Source: Streptococcus suis
Lineage (GTDB): Bacteria; Bacillota; Bacilli; Lactobacillales; Streptococcaceae
Direction: 5' to 3'
Assembly (NCBI RefSeq): GCF_016743335.1
Contig: NZ_WCJE01000001.1
Coordinates: 99,659-163,658, forward strand
DNA: 64,000 nucleotides
Within the stretch, counting starts at the first letter, position 1, and each line of letters begins with the position of its first letter. Shown here piece by piece: positions 35,514 through 44,218 of the stretch. The notes beneath the pieces were generated by a model that was not told the DNA's origin, did not search any database, and saw nothing but the letters and a program-made list of their open reading frames with translations. The translations under genes and the position numbers were made by a program.

Positions 35514-35540
35514 AAAAAAATCGAGAAAAACTCGATTTAG
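35514..35540 (-). terminator. Terminator of the prepilin peptidase gene
   Basis: On the minus strand AAATCGAG-TTTTT-CTCGATTT followed by TTTTT; overlaps the stop codon of the prepilin peptidase gene and abuts the pncB promoter. Confidence 0.85.
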
Positions 35541-36181
35541 ATGCACAGAATGATAGGAATACTTGAAAGAAAAAGGAGTGGTACGTAGGGAATAGACTTG
35601 GGTTTGAAAATGGCGAAGACAAGAAGCCCTAGGAGGGAACTAATCTGGATAATCCAGAGGAGTTCTGTAAATCCACATATTAAGGCCAAACTTGCCAGAT
35701 AGAGAAAGTCACCAGAACCAATATTGATTTGCCATTTTTCAGTCAGATAGGCCAAGAGTAAAAAGCCACAGAAAAGCCAGTTGAGCTGGGAGAGCACCAG
35801 AGCTATAAAAGTAAAAATGAGCCAGACAGCAAAAGGATATTCCTGATGTTTGATGTCGTAAATGGTCAAAACTAGTCCTGCCAAGATGAGAATGGTTTCG
35901 GTTAGGTTTAGGACTTGAAAATGGCAGAGCAGGACAACTAGACCAGCTAAGAATTCTAGTCCCAGATACCAATAAGGTATCTTCGCCTTGCAGTAACGGC
36001 ATTTGGATTTTGTCGAAAGCTGGGATAGGACTGGAATTAAGTCCCAGGCCTTGAGCCGTCGTTTGCAAGCATTGCAGTGACTAGCTGGGGCGATAATGGA
36101 CTGTTCAGGGAAACGGTCGATGACCAATCCCAGGAAGGAGCCGATAGAAGCTCCAAGGAAAAATAGGATAATTGTCTTCAT
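35537..36181 (-). CDS. Type IV prepilin peptidase (competence, CilC/PilD type)
   Basis: Cuts and methylates the leader of type IV pilin-like proteins, needed for the competence pilus that takes up DNA. The 214-residue membrane protein has the N-terminal FFLGASIGSFLGLVIDRFP, a zinc-type tetracysteine region (CNACKRRLKAWDLIP, CRYCKAKIPYWYLGLE) and the two active-site aspartates in LTIYDIKHQEYPF and IGSGDFLYL. The start is fixed by the family N-terminus. A cin-box-like sequence lies 7 bases before the ATG and there is no ribosome site. Confidence 0.92.
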   Translation of the reverse strand: MKTIILFFLGASIGSFLGLVIDRFPEQSIIAPASHCNACKRRLKAWDLIPVLSQLSTKSKCRYCKAKIPYWYLGLEFLAGLVVLLCHFQVLNLTETILILAGLVLTIYDIKHQEYPFAVWLIFTFIALVLSQLNWLFCGFLLLAYLTEKWQINIGSGDFLYLASLALICGFTELLWIIQISSLLGLLVFAIFKPKSIPYVPLLFLSSIPIILCI

Positions 36182-36188
36182 ACCTATT

Positions 36189-36196
36189 TATTCGCA
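36189..36196 (-). promoter_or_regulatory. Possible cin-box (SigX/ComX promoter element)
   Basis: TGCGAATA on the minus strand, one mismatch from the streptococcal cin-box TACGAATA. It is 7 bases upstream of the prepilin peptidase ATG, a gene expected in the late-competence regulon. Confidence 0.5.
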
Positions 36197-36232
36197 AATG
36201 GGTGAGGAAAATGTGATATTTTTTATTTTTTT

Positions 36233-37051
36233 TTACAAAATTTCGATGGTACTCTGGACAATACCAAAGGTAATGAGAGAATTTCGTATTTTTGCTTTGG
36301 TCTTGTCTGCTACAGCAGGATTTGTCAGTTTGACCGTCACCGTCGCGCAATGTTCATATCCATCCATGGTCCAGACATTTAGCTGAGTGATTTCGTGAAC
36401 GTTTTCAAGAGCCAGGAGGACTCCTTTCACTTCTTCAAGATTTACTCCTTGCGGACTTGTTTCAAGTAGAATCTTGACATTGTTCCAGGCTTTTGGCAGG
36501 GCTTTGGCGAGGATGAAGATAGCAATACCCAGTGAGAGTAATGGGTCTAGAAAGTACCAATCAGTAAATTGAAGAATGATGGAAACAAGGATGACCGCCA
36601 GCCATCCCAAAATATCCTCTAAAAAGTGCAAGCTGAGAATGGATTCATTATGGCTATGGCCATTTTTTACAATACGAGAAGCAAAGAAATTGATGATGAC
36701 AGCGATAATCCCAAGTATCAGCATCCCATCCTGATTGACAGGGTTGGGATGGAAAAGATTGGGAATGTTTTCTACAAGGATCAAGCTGGAGCCGATAATC
36801 AGAATGCTAGAAGTCAAGAGAGCGGCCAAAATATTCCATCTCTTGTAGCCAAAAGGATAGTTCTTGTCAGCAGGTTTGTTGGCATAGGTTTGCATGATGG
36901 CAGAGCTTCCGATGGCGAGAGCGTCACCCAAATCATGAACAGCATCTGCTAAGATGGCACTGGAACCAAAGATCCAACCAAAGATAAACTCGATGATAGA
37001 AAAGCTGAGATTGAGGAGAAAAGCGATAAATGTATTTTTAGAAGATGACAT
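36233..37051 (-). CDS. Cation diffusion facilitator metal efflux protein
   Basis: Exports a divalent metal (zinc, manganese, cobalt or iron; not resolvable here) in exchange for protons. A 272-residue protein with six membrane helices; the metal site aspartates are in ILADAVHDLGDALAIG (helix 2) and the second site in SLHFLEDILGWLAVILVS (helix 5). A cytoplasmic domain follows (about residues 200-272). The ATG at 37051 is chosen because AAAGGGAA precedes it; upstream in-frame sequence is the intergenic region. The TetR gene is divergent. Confidence 0.9.
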   Translation of the reverse strand: MSSSKNTFIAFLLNLSFSIIEFIFGWIFGSSAILADAVHDLGDALAIGSSAIMQTYANKPADKNYPFGYKRWNILAALLTSSILIIGSSLILVENIPNLFHPNPVNQDGMLILGIIAVIINFFASRIVKNGHSHNESILSLHFLEDILGWLAVILVSIILQFTDWYFLDPLLSLGIAIFILAKALPKAWNNVKILLETSPQGVNLEEVKGVLLALENVHEITQLNVWTMDGYEHCATVTVKLTNPAVADKTKAKIRNSLITFGIVQSTIEIL

Positions 37052-37146
37052 GAGATTCCCTTTCTGTGTTATACTGTTTATAGGTTTATTATGTACTGTA
37101 ATGAGCCGAAAAACTAGAAACAAGAGAAACGGTTTGTCTTTTTCTG

Positions 37147-37157
37147 AACAAATTGTT
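37147..37157. promoter_or_regulatory. Possible TetR operator
   Basis: AACAAATTGTT is a perfect odd-length palindrome in the space between the divergent metal efflux and TetR genes, 15 bases before the TetR start. Confidence 0.3.
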
Positions 37158-37172
37158 TGAAATGTACGAAAA

Positions 37173-37691
37173 ATGGATAGACGAATTGCAAAAACAAAAA
37201 GAGCTATTTTTCAGGCTTTTTTGACCTTATTAAATGATAAAGGTTATGATGACATGCGCGTGCAGGATGTTATTGACCTGGCAGATGTGGGGCGTTCCAC
37301 TTTCTATGCCCACTATGCCAGTAAAGAGGCTCTTTTGGAAGAACTTTGTCACGACCTCTTTCATCATTTATTTACAGGTCGTGAAGATGCGGATGTGAAG
37401 ACTTTGTTGGCCCATATTTTCAAACACTTTCGAACCAATCAAGATCGTGTTGCCAGCCTTTTATTGTCCCGCAATGCCTATTTTCTAAGAGAACTGGAAG
37501 CGGAGCTGAAACACGACATTTTTCCAAAAGTGGTTGAAGACTACATGCAGGACAAGGGGAATCTTCCAGAGGATTTGCTGGTGCATTTTGTTGTGACCAC
37601 TTTTGTGGAGACGGTCAGCTGGTGGTTGCAGCAACGCAAAAAGGTGGACGAAGCCACCTTGACCGAATATTATGTAAGATTATTAGCTTAA
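37173..37691 (+). CDS. TetR/AcrR-family regulator
   Basis: A 172-residue repressor with an N-terminal TetR helix-turn-helix (RIAKTKRAIFQAFLTLLNDKGYDDMRVQDVIDLADVGRSTFYAHYASKEALLEE, about residues 3-58) and a C-terminal ligand domain of the TetR_C_7 type (SWWLQQRKKVDEATL). It is divergent from the cation efflux gene and 9 bases before the methyltransferase gene, so it may regulate either. No clear ribosome site is seen. Confidence 0.88.
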   Translation: MDRRIAKTKRAIFQAFLTLLNDKGYDDMRVQDVIDLADVGRSTFYAHYASKEALLEELCHDLFHHLFTGREDADVKTLLAHIFKHFRTNQDRVASLLLSRNAYFLRELEAELKHDIFPKVVEDYMQDKGNLPEDLLVHFVVTTFVETVSWWLQQRKKVDEATLTEYYVRLLA

Positions 37692-37700
37692 GGAGTGAAA

Positions 37701-38255
37701 ATGCTTAGACCTTTACACATGGCCCATGCCTTTTTAGATGAGATTTTAACAGACCAGGACCTAGCGGTCGATGCGACGATGGGAAATGGTCATGACACGC
37801 TATTTTTAGCCCAACGAGCAGGAAAAGTTGTGGCCTTTGATATTCAGGAACAAGCCCTGGCCACAACGGCTGAAAAACTAGAAAAAGCTGGCTTGACCAA
37901 TGCCCAATTGGTTTTGACAGGGCACGAAAACCTAGACAAGTATGTGGAGGAATGCAAGGCAGCGATTTTCAATCTGGGCTATCTACCTTCGGCGGATAAG
38001 TCAGTCATCACCCTGCCTGCAACGACCCTTCAGGCCATTGAGAAAGTCCTGGATAGATTGGTGGTTGGAGGTCGCTTGGCTATCATGATTTACTATGGTC
38101 ACGAGGGTGGAGCTCTTGAGAAGGATGCTGTCCTGGACTTTGTCAGCCAGCTAGACCAGACCGTCTTTACAGCCATGCTCTATAAACCACTCAATCAAAT
38201 CAATACCCCACCGTTTTTGGTGATGGTGGAACGATTAAAATCCAGCTCAAACTAG
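37701..38255 (+). CDS. YtqB-like SAM-dependent methyltransferase
   Basis: A 184-residue class I methyltransferase of the rRNA-methylase (YtqB) type. The SAM-binding motif is AVDATMGNGHDTLFLA near residue 22, with FNLGYLPSADKS near 96 and AIMIYYGHEGG near 132. The RNA or other target is not certain. The ATG at 37701 is used because AAGGAG ends 5 bases before; a GTG at 37695 lies inside that site. Confidence 0.87.
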   Translation: MLRPLHMAHAFLDEILTDQDLAVDATMGNGHDTLFLAQRAGKVVAFDIQEQALATTAEKLEKAGLTNAQLVLTGHENLDKYVEECKAAIFNLGYLPSADKSVITLPATTLQAIEKVLDRLVVGGRLAIMIYYGHEGGALEKDAVLDFVSQLDQTVFTAMLYKPLNQINTPPFLVMVERLKSSSN

Positions 38256-38272
38256 GGCTGGATTTGTTTTTT
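38238..38272. terminator. Terminator between the methyltransferase and ABC ATPase genes
   Basis: AAATCCAGC ... GCTGGATTT stem with T-run; convergent genes end on both sides. Confidence 0.8.
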
Positions 38273-39050
38273 ACAATATCGGCTTAATGAACAATCTTCC
38301 CTCACCCAAGTCAATCAATTCCACCTGATTGCCATAAAAATCGCTGAGGAGTTCAGGTGTCAGGATGTCTTGTTTTGGTCCCTGTGCCAAGACCTTTCCA
38401 TCTTTGAGCAGGAGAACATGGGTGAAATTATCAGTGATTTCCTCTGCGTGATGGGTGACGTAGATAATGGCAGGAGCCGTAGGGAGTTGGCAGATGTGGT
38501 CGATGTGATGGAGCAGGCGTTCTCTTGCTAGTAAATCCAAGCCGACTGTTGCTTCGTCTAAAATCAAAATAGGAGGTTCTTCCATCAAACTGCGGGCAAT
38601 CAGCAGGAGTTGACGTTCTCCTTGTGACAAACTAGCATAGGTACGACCAATCAAGTGCTCGGCCTTAATGGTTTTGAGCATGTCTATGGCTTCATCCAAT
38701 TCAGCTTGACCGTATTCACGATAGAGGATGGAGGATTTGTACTTTCCAGTCAGGACAATCTGCTCAGCTGTCAAATCAATGGGAAAGCGTTCGGCAAGGA
38801 AAGAACCGACGACCCCAATCTTAGTGCGTAGGCTAGGAATATCTCCCTTACCAAACTCTACTCCAAGAACAGTCAGGTCACCAGAGGTCTTCCAAAACTC
38901 AGCCATTAAAATACGAAGGAGGGTTGACTTTCCAGCCCCATTTAGCCCTAAAATAGCCCAACGCTCGCCTTTTCTAAATTCCCAGTTGATGTCTTTTAAA
39001 ATAGTTTTACCTTGTCGTTTATAGTGGACATTCTTCATCGAAATAATCAT
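38271..39050 (-). CDS. Stand-alone ABC transporter ATP-binding protein
   Basis: A 259-residue ABC ATPase with Walker A LGLNGAGKST (near residue 37), signature ASLSQGERQLLLIARSL, Walker B PPILILDEATVGLDLLARER and the switch VTHHAEE. No permease gene adjoins it, and it resembles the single-domain ModF/YlmA-like ATPases whose partner is unknown. The start at 39050 follows AGGAGAACAACT; further upstream in-frame ATGs lie in AT-rich promoter DNA. Confidence 0.88.
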   Translation of the reverse strand: MIISMKNVHYKRQGKTILKDINWEFRKGERWAILGLNGAGKSTLLRILMAEFWKTSGDLTVLGVEFGKGDIPSLRTKIGVVGSFLAERFPIDLTAEQIVLTGKYKSSILYREYGQAELDEAIDMLKTIKAEHLIGRTYASLSQGERQLLLIARSLMEEPPILILDEATVGLDLLARERLLHHIDHICQLPTAPAIIYVTHHAEEITDNFTHVLLLKDGKVLAQGPKQDILTPELLSDFYGNQVELIDLGEGRLFIKPIL

Positions 39051-39182
39051 AGTTGTTCTCCTATTCCTTTTGATTATTGTAACATAAACAGACATGAGGG
39101 ACTATTTATAACAAGAAATATGTTAATTTTTAGAATTTGTGGTATAATGGAAATGTTATAAATTTTATTATAGGAGAACATC

Positions 39183-40520
39183 ATGGAAGACCCTGGTAGT
39201 CAGACCATCTATTTACAACTGTTAATTTTATTCTTATTGACTCTGTTCAATGCCTTCTTTTCAGCCTCAGAAATGGCCCTTGTATCCCTCAATCGTTCTC
39301 GAGTGGAACAAAAGGCCGCAGACGGTGAGAAGAAATACATTCGCTTGCTTCAAGTTTTAGAGAATCCTAACAATTTTCTATCAACCATTCAGGTCGGTAT
39401 TACCTTCATCTCCATCCTTTCAGGTGCCAGCTTGGCTAATGATTTGGGAGCTGTATTTGCCAAATGGATGGGGAATTCAACAACCGCGCAAACCGCAGGA
39501 TACTGGCTTGCACTGGCTATGTTGACCTTCGTTTCAATCGTTCTTGGCGAATTGTATCCTAAGCGGATTGCCATGAATATGAAGGAAAATCTGGCGGTAG
39601 TCACTGCACCAGTGATTATTTTCCTTGGAAAAATTGTTAGTCCGTTCGTGTGGTTATTATCAGCTGCAACGAATCTTATCAGCCGTATTACTCCTATGAA
39701 TTTTGATGATGCGGATGAGCAAATGACACGGGATGAAATTGAATATATTTTGACAAAGAGTGAGAAAACCTTAGATGCCGAAGAAATCGAAATGCTTCAA
39801 GGTGTGTTCTCTTTAGATGAGCTGATGGCACGTGAAGTAATGGTTCCCCGTACGGATGCTTTCATGGTGGATATTGAGGATGATACAGCAACCATCATGG
39901 CAGCTATCCTCAAGCAGAATTTTTCACGTATACCTGTTTATGATGGCGATAAGGACAATATCATTGGTCTGATTCATACCAAGAAAATCTTGTCAGAAGC
40001 TTTCAGTAATGGCTTTGACAATCTCAACATCCGCCGCATTATGCAGGAGCCTCTCTTTGTTCCAGAAACGATTTTCGTGGATGATTTGTTGACATCGTTG
40101 AGAAATACCCAAAATCAAATGGCCATCTTGTTAGATGAGTATGGTGGAGTTGCAGGTCTCGTTACCTTGGAAGATTTGCTGGAAGAAATTGTCGGTGAAA
40201 TTGATGATGAGACCGATAAGACAGAAATTTTTGTTCGAGAAATTGCTGACAACACCTATATCGTCCAAGGGAATATGACCTTAAATGACTTCAATGAGCA
40301 TTTTGAGATGGAGTTGGAAAGTGATAACGTTGATACGATTGCTGGTTATTATCTGACAGGAGTCGGTACCATTCCGAGCCAAGACGAGAAAGTTTCCTTT
40401 GAAGTGGATAGTAAAGATCACCACCTGGTTCTTATTAACGATAAGGTAAAAAATGGTCGCGTAACAAAATTAAAACTCTTGATTACACCACTGGAGAAAG
40501 AAGAAACCGATAAGGACTAG
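39183..40520 (+). CDS. CNNM/CorC-type (hemolysin-like) membrane protein
   Basis: A 445-residue protein: DUF21 (CNNM) membrane domain with four helices (residues 10-190, FNAFFSASEMALVSLNRSRVEQ), two CBS domains (about 215-335, VMVPRTDAFMVDIEDDT, ILLDEYGGVAGLVTLEDLLEEIVG) and a C-terminal CorC_HlyC domain (345-435). Family members act in magnesium or other divalent-cation transport; the name hemolysin is historical. A TATAAT box (39143 area) and TAGGAGAAC precede the ATG. Confidence 0.92.
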   Translation: MEDPGSQTIYLQLLILFLLTLFNAFFSASEMALVSLNRSRVEQKAADGEKKYIRLLQVLENPNNFLSTIQVGITFISILSGASLANDLGAVFAKWMGNSTTAQTAGYWLALAMLTFVSIVLGELYPKRIAMNMKENLAVVTAPVIIFLGKIVSPFVWLLSAATNLISRITPMNFDDADEQMTRDEIEYILTKSEKTLDAEEIEMLQGVFSLDELMAREVMVPRTDAFMVDIEDDTATIMAAILKQNFSRIPVYDGDKDNIIGLIHTKKILSEAFSNGFDNLNIRRIMQEPLFVPETIFVDDLLTSLRNTQNQMAILLDEYGGVAGLVTLEDLLEEIVGEIDDETDKTEIFVREIADNTYIVQGNMTLNDFNEHFEMELESDNVDTIAGYYLTGVGTIPSQDEKVSFEVDSKDHHLVLINDKVKNGRVTKLKLLITPLEKEETDKD

Positions 40521-40541
40521 GGCAACCTAGTCTTTTATCTT
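40514..40541 (+). terminator. Terminator of the CNNM gene
   Basis: GACTAGG-GCAA-CCTAGTC followed by TTTTATCTTTTTT. Confidence 0.85.
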
Positions 40542-40559
40542 TTTTCTTAAGGAAGGTGA

Positions 40560-40686
40560 TATAGTAGAGTGAATTAGAAACAGGACATATCTAAGTTTGT
40601 TAATTTGAGAACTCTAAAGTTATTTTAGGAGTGGGTTATTAACACTATAACTTAAAACTGTCCTTTTCCTAATTCAAACCGCTATA
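40560..40686. repeat. 127-bp MITE with 27-bp inverted ends
   Basis: The left end (40560-40586, TATAGTAGAGTGAATTAGAA...) and the complement of the right end (40660-40686, TATAGCGGTTTGAATTAGGA...) share 19-20 of 27 positions. There is no open frame inside. It lies between the CNNM terminator and the pflA promoter. Confidence 0.65.
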
Positions 40687-40711
40687 GTTATGAAAGAAAA
40701 AAAGTAAATGA

Positions 40712-40740
40712 TAGAAGCGTTTTCATTTTTGTGGTATACT
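40712..40740 (+). promoter_or_regulatory. pflA promoter with cre-like site
   Basis: TGGTATACT (extended -10, 40732-40740) lies 25 bases before the ATG. TAGAAGCGTTTTCA (40712-40725) matches 12 of 14 positions of the CcpA cre consensus and covers the -35 region, so repression by glucose is plausible. Confidence 0.5.
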
Positions 40741-40765
40741 ATTCATATTAAGTGATGAGGTTGAG

Positions 40766-41557
40766 ATGATGACAGAAATTGATTATCGTAAGGTTACTGG
40801 ATTGGTTCATTCAACAGAGAGTTTTGGTTCGGTTGATGGACCTGGTGTGCGTTTTGTGATTTTTATGCAAGGCTGCCACATGCGGTGTCAGTATTGCCAT
40901 AACCCAGATACTTGGGATTTGGTCAATCCTGCTGCAACTGAGAGGACTGCAGAAGATGTGCTCAATGAAGCCCTGCGTTTTCGTATGTTTTGGGGAAAAG
41001 AAGGTGGTATTACTGTTTCTGGTGGCGAGGCGACCATTCAGATAGACTTTTTGATTGCTCTCTTTACCTTGGCCAAAGAAAAAGGTATCCATACCACTTT
41101 GGATACCTGTGCTTTAACTTTCCGTTCGACTGAGCGTTATTTGGAAAAATACAATCGCTTGATGGAAGTAACAGACTTGGTGCTTTTGGATATTAAGGAG
41201 ATTAATTCTGATCAGCATCGAATTGTTACAGGTCATAGTAATAAGACGATTTTGGAGTGTGCTCGTTATTTGTCGGATATTGGTAAGCCAGTTTGGATTC
41301 GTCATGTTTTGGTCCCTGGATTGACAGACCGAGATGAAGACTTGGTTGAATTGGGAAAATTTGTCAAAACTTTGAATAATGTGGAGCGTTTTGAAGTGCT
41401 ACCTTATCACAATCTTGGTGAATTTAAGTGGCGTGAGCTGGGCAGACCTTATCCACTAGAGGGGACTAAGCCCCCAACGAAGGCTCGAGTGGAAAATGCA
41501 AAGGCCTTGATGGAGACAGAGACCTATCAGGAGTACTTGAATAGAATTAAGGGATAA
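40766..41557 (+). CDS. pflA: Pyruvate formate-lyase activating enzyme
   Basis: A radical-SAM enzyme that puts the glycyl radical into pyruvate formate-lyase, which lets the cell ferment pyruvate to formate and acetyl-CoA. The 263-residue protein has the iron-sulfur motif GCHMRCQYCHNPDTW near residue 34, GGITVSGGEATIQIDFL near 77 and the family C-terminus. Two ATGs three bases apart can start it (40766, 40769). pfl itself is not in the window. Confidence 0.95.
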   Translation: MMTEIDYRKVTGLVHSTESFGSVDGPGVRFVIFMQGCHMRCQYCHNPDTWDLVNPAATERTAEDVLNEALRFRMFWGKEGGITVSGGEATIQIDFLIALFTLAKEKGIHTTLDTCALTFRSTERYLEKYNRLMEVTDLVLLDIKEINSDQHRIVTGHSNKTILECARYLSDIGKPVWIRHVLVPGLTDRDEDLVELGKFVKTLNNVERFEVLPYHNLGEFKWRELGRPYPLEGTKPPTKARVENAKALMETETYQEYLNRIKG

Positions 41558-41578
41558 TAGTGAAGAGGTCGGAGATTG

Positions 41579-42721
41579 ATGCGAAAAAGATTTAATGTGT
41601 TAGGGACAAGTATCGCTTGTCTCTTGTTTATTGGGCTTATGCTAGGCTTGTTCTTTTTGGGAAATCGAACACAAAAGGAGCAAACCAAAGTTGTAACGAC
41701 ATCGTCTAGCCAAGAAATATCTGCAAGGGACAAAGTGATTGCAAATTATCTAAATCAGATGACCTTAGAAGAAAAGGTTGGACAGATGATTTTTGCTCGA
41801 ATGCCATCTGCAGGACAAACTGAGGCATTGGAAACCTATCATTTTGGGGGCTATATCTTATTTGCAACTGATTTTGAAGGTAAGACACTGGAGCAGGTTA
41901 AAGAAGAAATTGCTTCTTATCAATCACTTTCAAAAGTGCCGCTATTAATGGCTTCAGATGAGGAAGGTGGGATGGTAACTCGGATTAGTCAACTTCTGGA
42001 AACACCTTTTGCATCACCTTTGGAATTGTACCAATCTGGCGGCATTGAGGCGATTTTGTCGGACGCCAAGCAGAAGACCAGTCTTTTAAAGGAAGAGGGA
42101 ATCTATGCAGGCTTCTTCCCAGTTGCGGATTTATCCACCGATCCATCATCTTTTATCTACGATAGGACCATTGGACAGGATGCGAAAACCACCGCAGACT
42201 ATATTGGTCAATTGGTCAAATTGTTAAAGCAAGAACAGTTTACTTCGACCTTGAAACATTTCCCAGGCTATGGGGACAATGCAGATTCGCATACGGATTT
42301 GGTCTATGACAATCGCAGTTTAGAAGAATTACGGGCTAATGATTTTCTTCCGTTTAAGGCTGGTATTGAAGCAGGAGCTGACTCCATTATGGTCAGTCAC
42401 AATATCGTATCTGCCATTGATGATGTCCCATCATCCATTTCACCTGAAATCAATAAAATCCTTCGGAATGAGCTTGGTTTTGAGGGTGTCATAATGACGG
42501 ATGATTTTGATATGCAGGGATTGGTCCAATTTGTAGATCAAGATACAGGTGCCTTGCAGACCATTCAAGCTGGGACAGATATGATTTTGTCTTCAAGCTA
42601 TGCCAGTCAAATTCCTTATATTATCGAACAAGTAAAGGCTGGAACTATAACAGAGGAGCGGATTGACCAATCCGTCAAACGGATTTTGGGAATGAAATAT
42701 GATCTTGGCTTAATCAAATAA
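41579..42721 (+). CDS. Secreted or membrane-anchored GH3 beta-N-acetylhexosaminidase (NagZ-like)
   Basis: A 380-residue glycoside hydrolase family 3 enzyme, likely cutting N-acetylglucosamine from peptidoglycan fragments or host glycans. An N-terminal membrane/signal segment (residues 10-29, GTSIACLLFIGLMLGLFFLG) places it outside. The family signature KHFPGYGDNADSHTDL and the nucleophile region GVIMTDDFDMQGL are intact. The ATG at 41579 is used; a TTG at 41576 is a less likely start. It begins 21 bases after pflA. Confidence 0.9.
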   Translation: MRKRFNVLGTSIACLLFIGLMLGLFFLGNRTQKEQTKVVTTSSSQEISARDKVIANYLNQMTLEEKVGQMIFARMPSAGQTEALETYHFGGYILFATDFEGKTLEQVKEEIASYQSLSKVPLLMASDEEGGMVTRISQLLETPFASPLELYQSGGIEAILSDAKQKTSLLKEEGIYAGFFPVADLSTDPSSFIYDRTIGQDAKTTADYIGQLVKLLKQEQFTSTLKHFPGYGDNADSHTDLVYDNRSLEELRANDFLPFKAGIEAGADSIMVSHNIVSAIDDVPSSISPEINKILRNELGFEGVIMTDDFDMQGLVQFVDQDTGALQTIQAGTDMILSSSYASQIPYIIEQVKAGTITEERIDQSVKRILGMKYDLGLIK

Positions 42722-42727
42722 ACAAAG

Positions 42728-42758
42728 AAAGGGAGCGGGAAAGAACTCGACTGGTCAA
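42728..42758. repeat. Left remnant of the composite repeat split by IS110
   Basis: AGGGAGCGGGAAAGAACTCGACTGGTCAAAAA matches the start of the minus-strand repeat at 20446-20815; its continuation (GAGTTCGTC... and the 69-base block) appears beyond the IS110 element at about 44372-44514. Confidence 0.6.
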
Positions 42759-43002
42759 AAACATACTAAGATTAGTAGTGAGGAAATCTCCGACGGGAGA
42801 GAGTAGTCACTACTTTTTCTTTATGTTAAAGTAGAGGTGTCTTGTTAAGTCGAGAACTCTTTTGACGCTAGACGTCGCATCAAAAACTGGCAAGACACCT
42901 GTTTTAGAAAGAATGTTATCAAAGTATGTGGGACGCCTGACGTCGAGTATTGAAAATGACATCACTAAAACAAGGAATCATTCAAGACAAAGAGGTAATA
43001 TC

Positions 43003-44195
43003 ATGCGTGCAGTTTTTGGGATTGATGTGAGTAAGGCAAGTTCAGAAGTGGCCATTCTAGTCAATGGTGAGAAAGTTCATGGCTATACCATGTCCAATGA
43101 CGCCCTCGGCTTTGCTCGGCTACTTGGCGATTTGAGAACCGTCCATAAGCCAGAAATCATCTTTGAAGCAACAGGTGTCTATTCTCGTCGTCTTCAAGCT
43201 TTTCTGGATGAACATGGCTACGCTTATACACGGCTTAATCCCTTAGAAGCTAAGAAGCAACTGGATAGCTTGCGTGTGAGGAAAACAGATCAAATTGACG
43301 CTGAAAAACTGGCTCAATCTCAATTTGTGCTGAATCGTAAACCCACTTATAAGTCTACCAAAACTTGCGGGCTCTCAGCCGTTTCTATCAGAATCTGACC
43401 GAGGACATTGTTCGAGCTAAAAACCGTCTGCACAAGGTCTTACAAGTCACTTTTCCTGAATTGGAAACTATCTTATCAACACCATCTGGCCAACAATACT
43501 GGAACCTAGTCATAGATTTTCCTTGCAAGGACTTCGTGCTTGAGTTAAGCAAGGATGAACTCTCAGAGAGCATCCGTCAGTCCACTTCAAAACGGATTTC
43601 GGATAAGCGTGTGGCGTACTTAGTTGAGAAGCTGACAGCACTAGCTAATCAATCTTATTGTGCCGTTAAGAAAACCTCTCCGATCATGGAAGAGGTTCGT
43701 TACTATGCAAAAGAATTGCTTCGGCTTTCTGGACAGAGACAGGCAGTCTTAGACGAAATGGTAGAACTAGCTCAGCCATTACCTGAATACGACATTCTGC
43801 TCTCTATTCCTGGAATAGCTGAGACTACTGCAACAAGTATTATTGGTGAACTGGGAGATATTCGCCGTTTTCAGTCTGCCAATCAAATCAATGCCTTTAT
43901 CGGTATTGATCTGAGACACTATGAATCTGGCAACTTCCTCGCTAAGGAACACATTACCAAGCGTGGCAATCCCTACGCTAGAAAAATTCTGTTCAAATGT
44001 ATTCACAATATCGCTTCAGCTAGTCACACCAATCCTTGCCATATAGCCGACTTTTATGAGAAACGAAAAAGACAATCGCAAACGACTTCTACGAAGCCAC
44101 ACACGATTGCCTCCATACATCGTCTCATTCGGACAATGTATTACCTCATAACGCATAACAAACTTTACGATTATCGTTCTACCCAAAATCAGTAA
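43003..44195 (+). pseudogene. IS110-family transposase, frameshifted
   Basis: The first frame (43003-43398) holds the DEDD/RuvC-like N-terminal domain: MRAVFGIDVSKASSEVAILV, EATGVYSRRLQAFLDEHGY, KKQLDSLRVRKTDQIDAEKLA. The second frame (up to 44195) holds the coiled coil and transposase_20 domain: ALSRFYQNLTEDIVRAKNRL, LLSIPGIAETTATSIIGELGDI, RHYESGNFLAKEHITKRGNPYARK. Around 43355-43360 one T appears lost: restoring it to AAGTCT(T)ACCAAAACTTGCGG gives the continuous K-S-Y-Q-N-L-R-A-L-S. The start ATG has GAGG upstream. About 397 residues when joined. Inactive unless the frame is corrected. Confidence 0.88.
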
Positions 44196-44218
44196 GATTG
44201 TTTATGCCATATTATTGT

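Noticed and set aside
42862..43002. Longer N-terminus of the IS110 transposase
   Set aside because: The DEDD domain begins at MRAVFGIDVSKA (43003) with GAGG upstream; the earlier part is noncoding left end.
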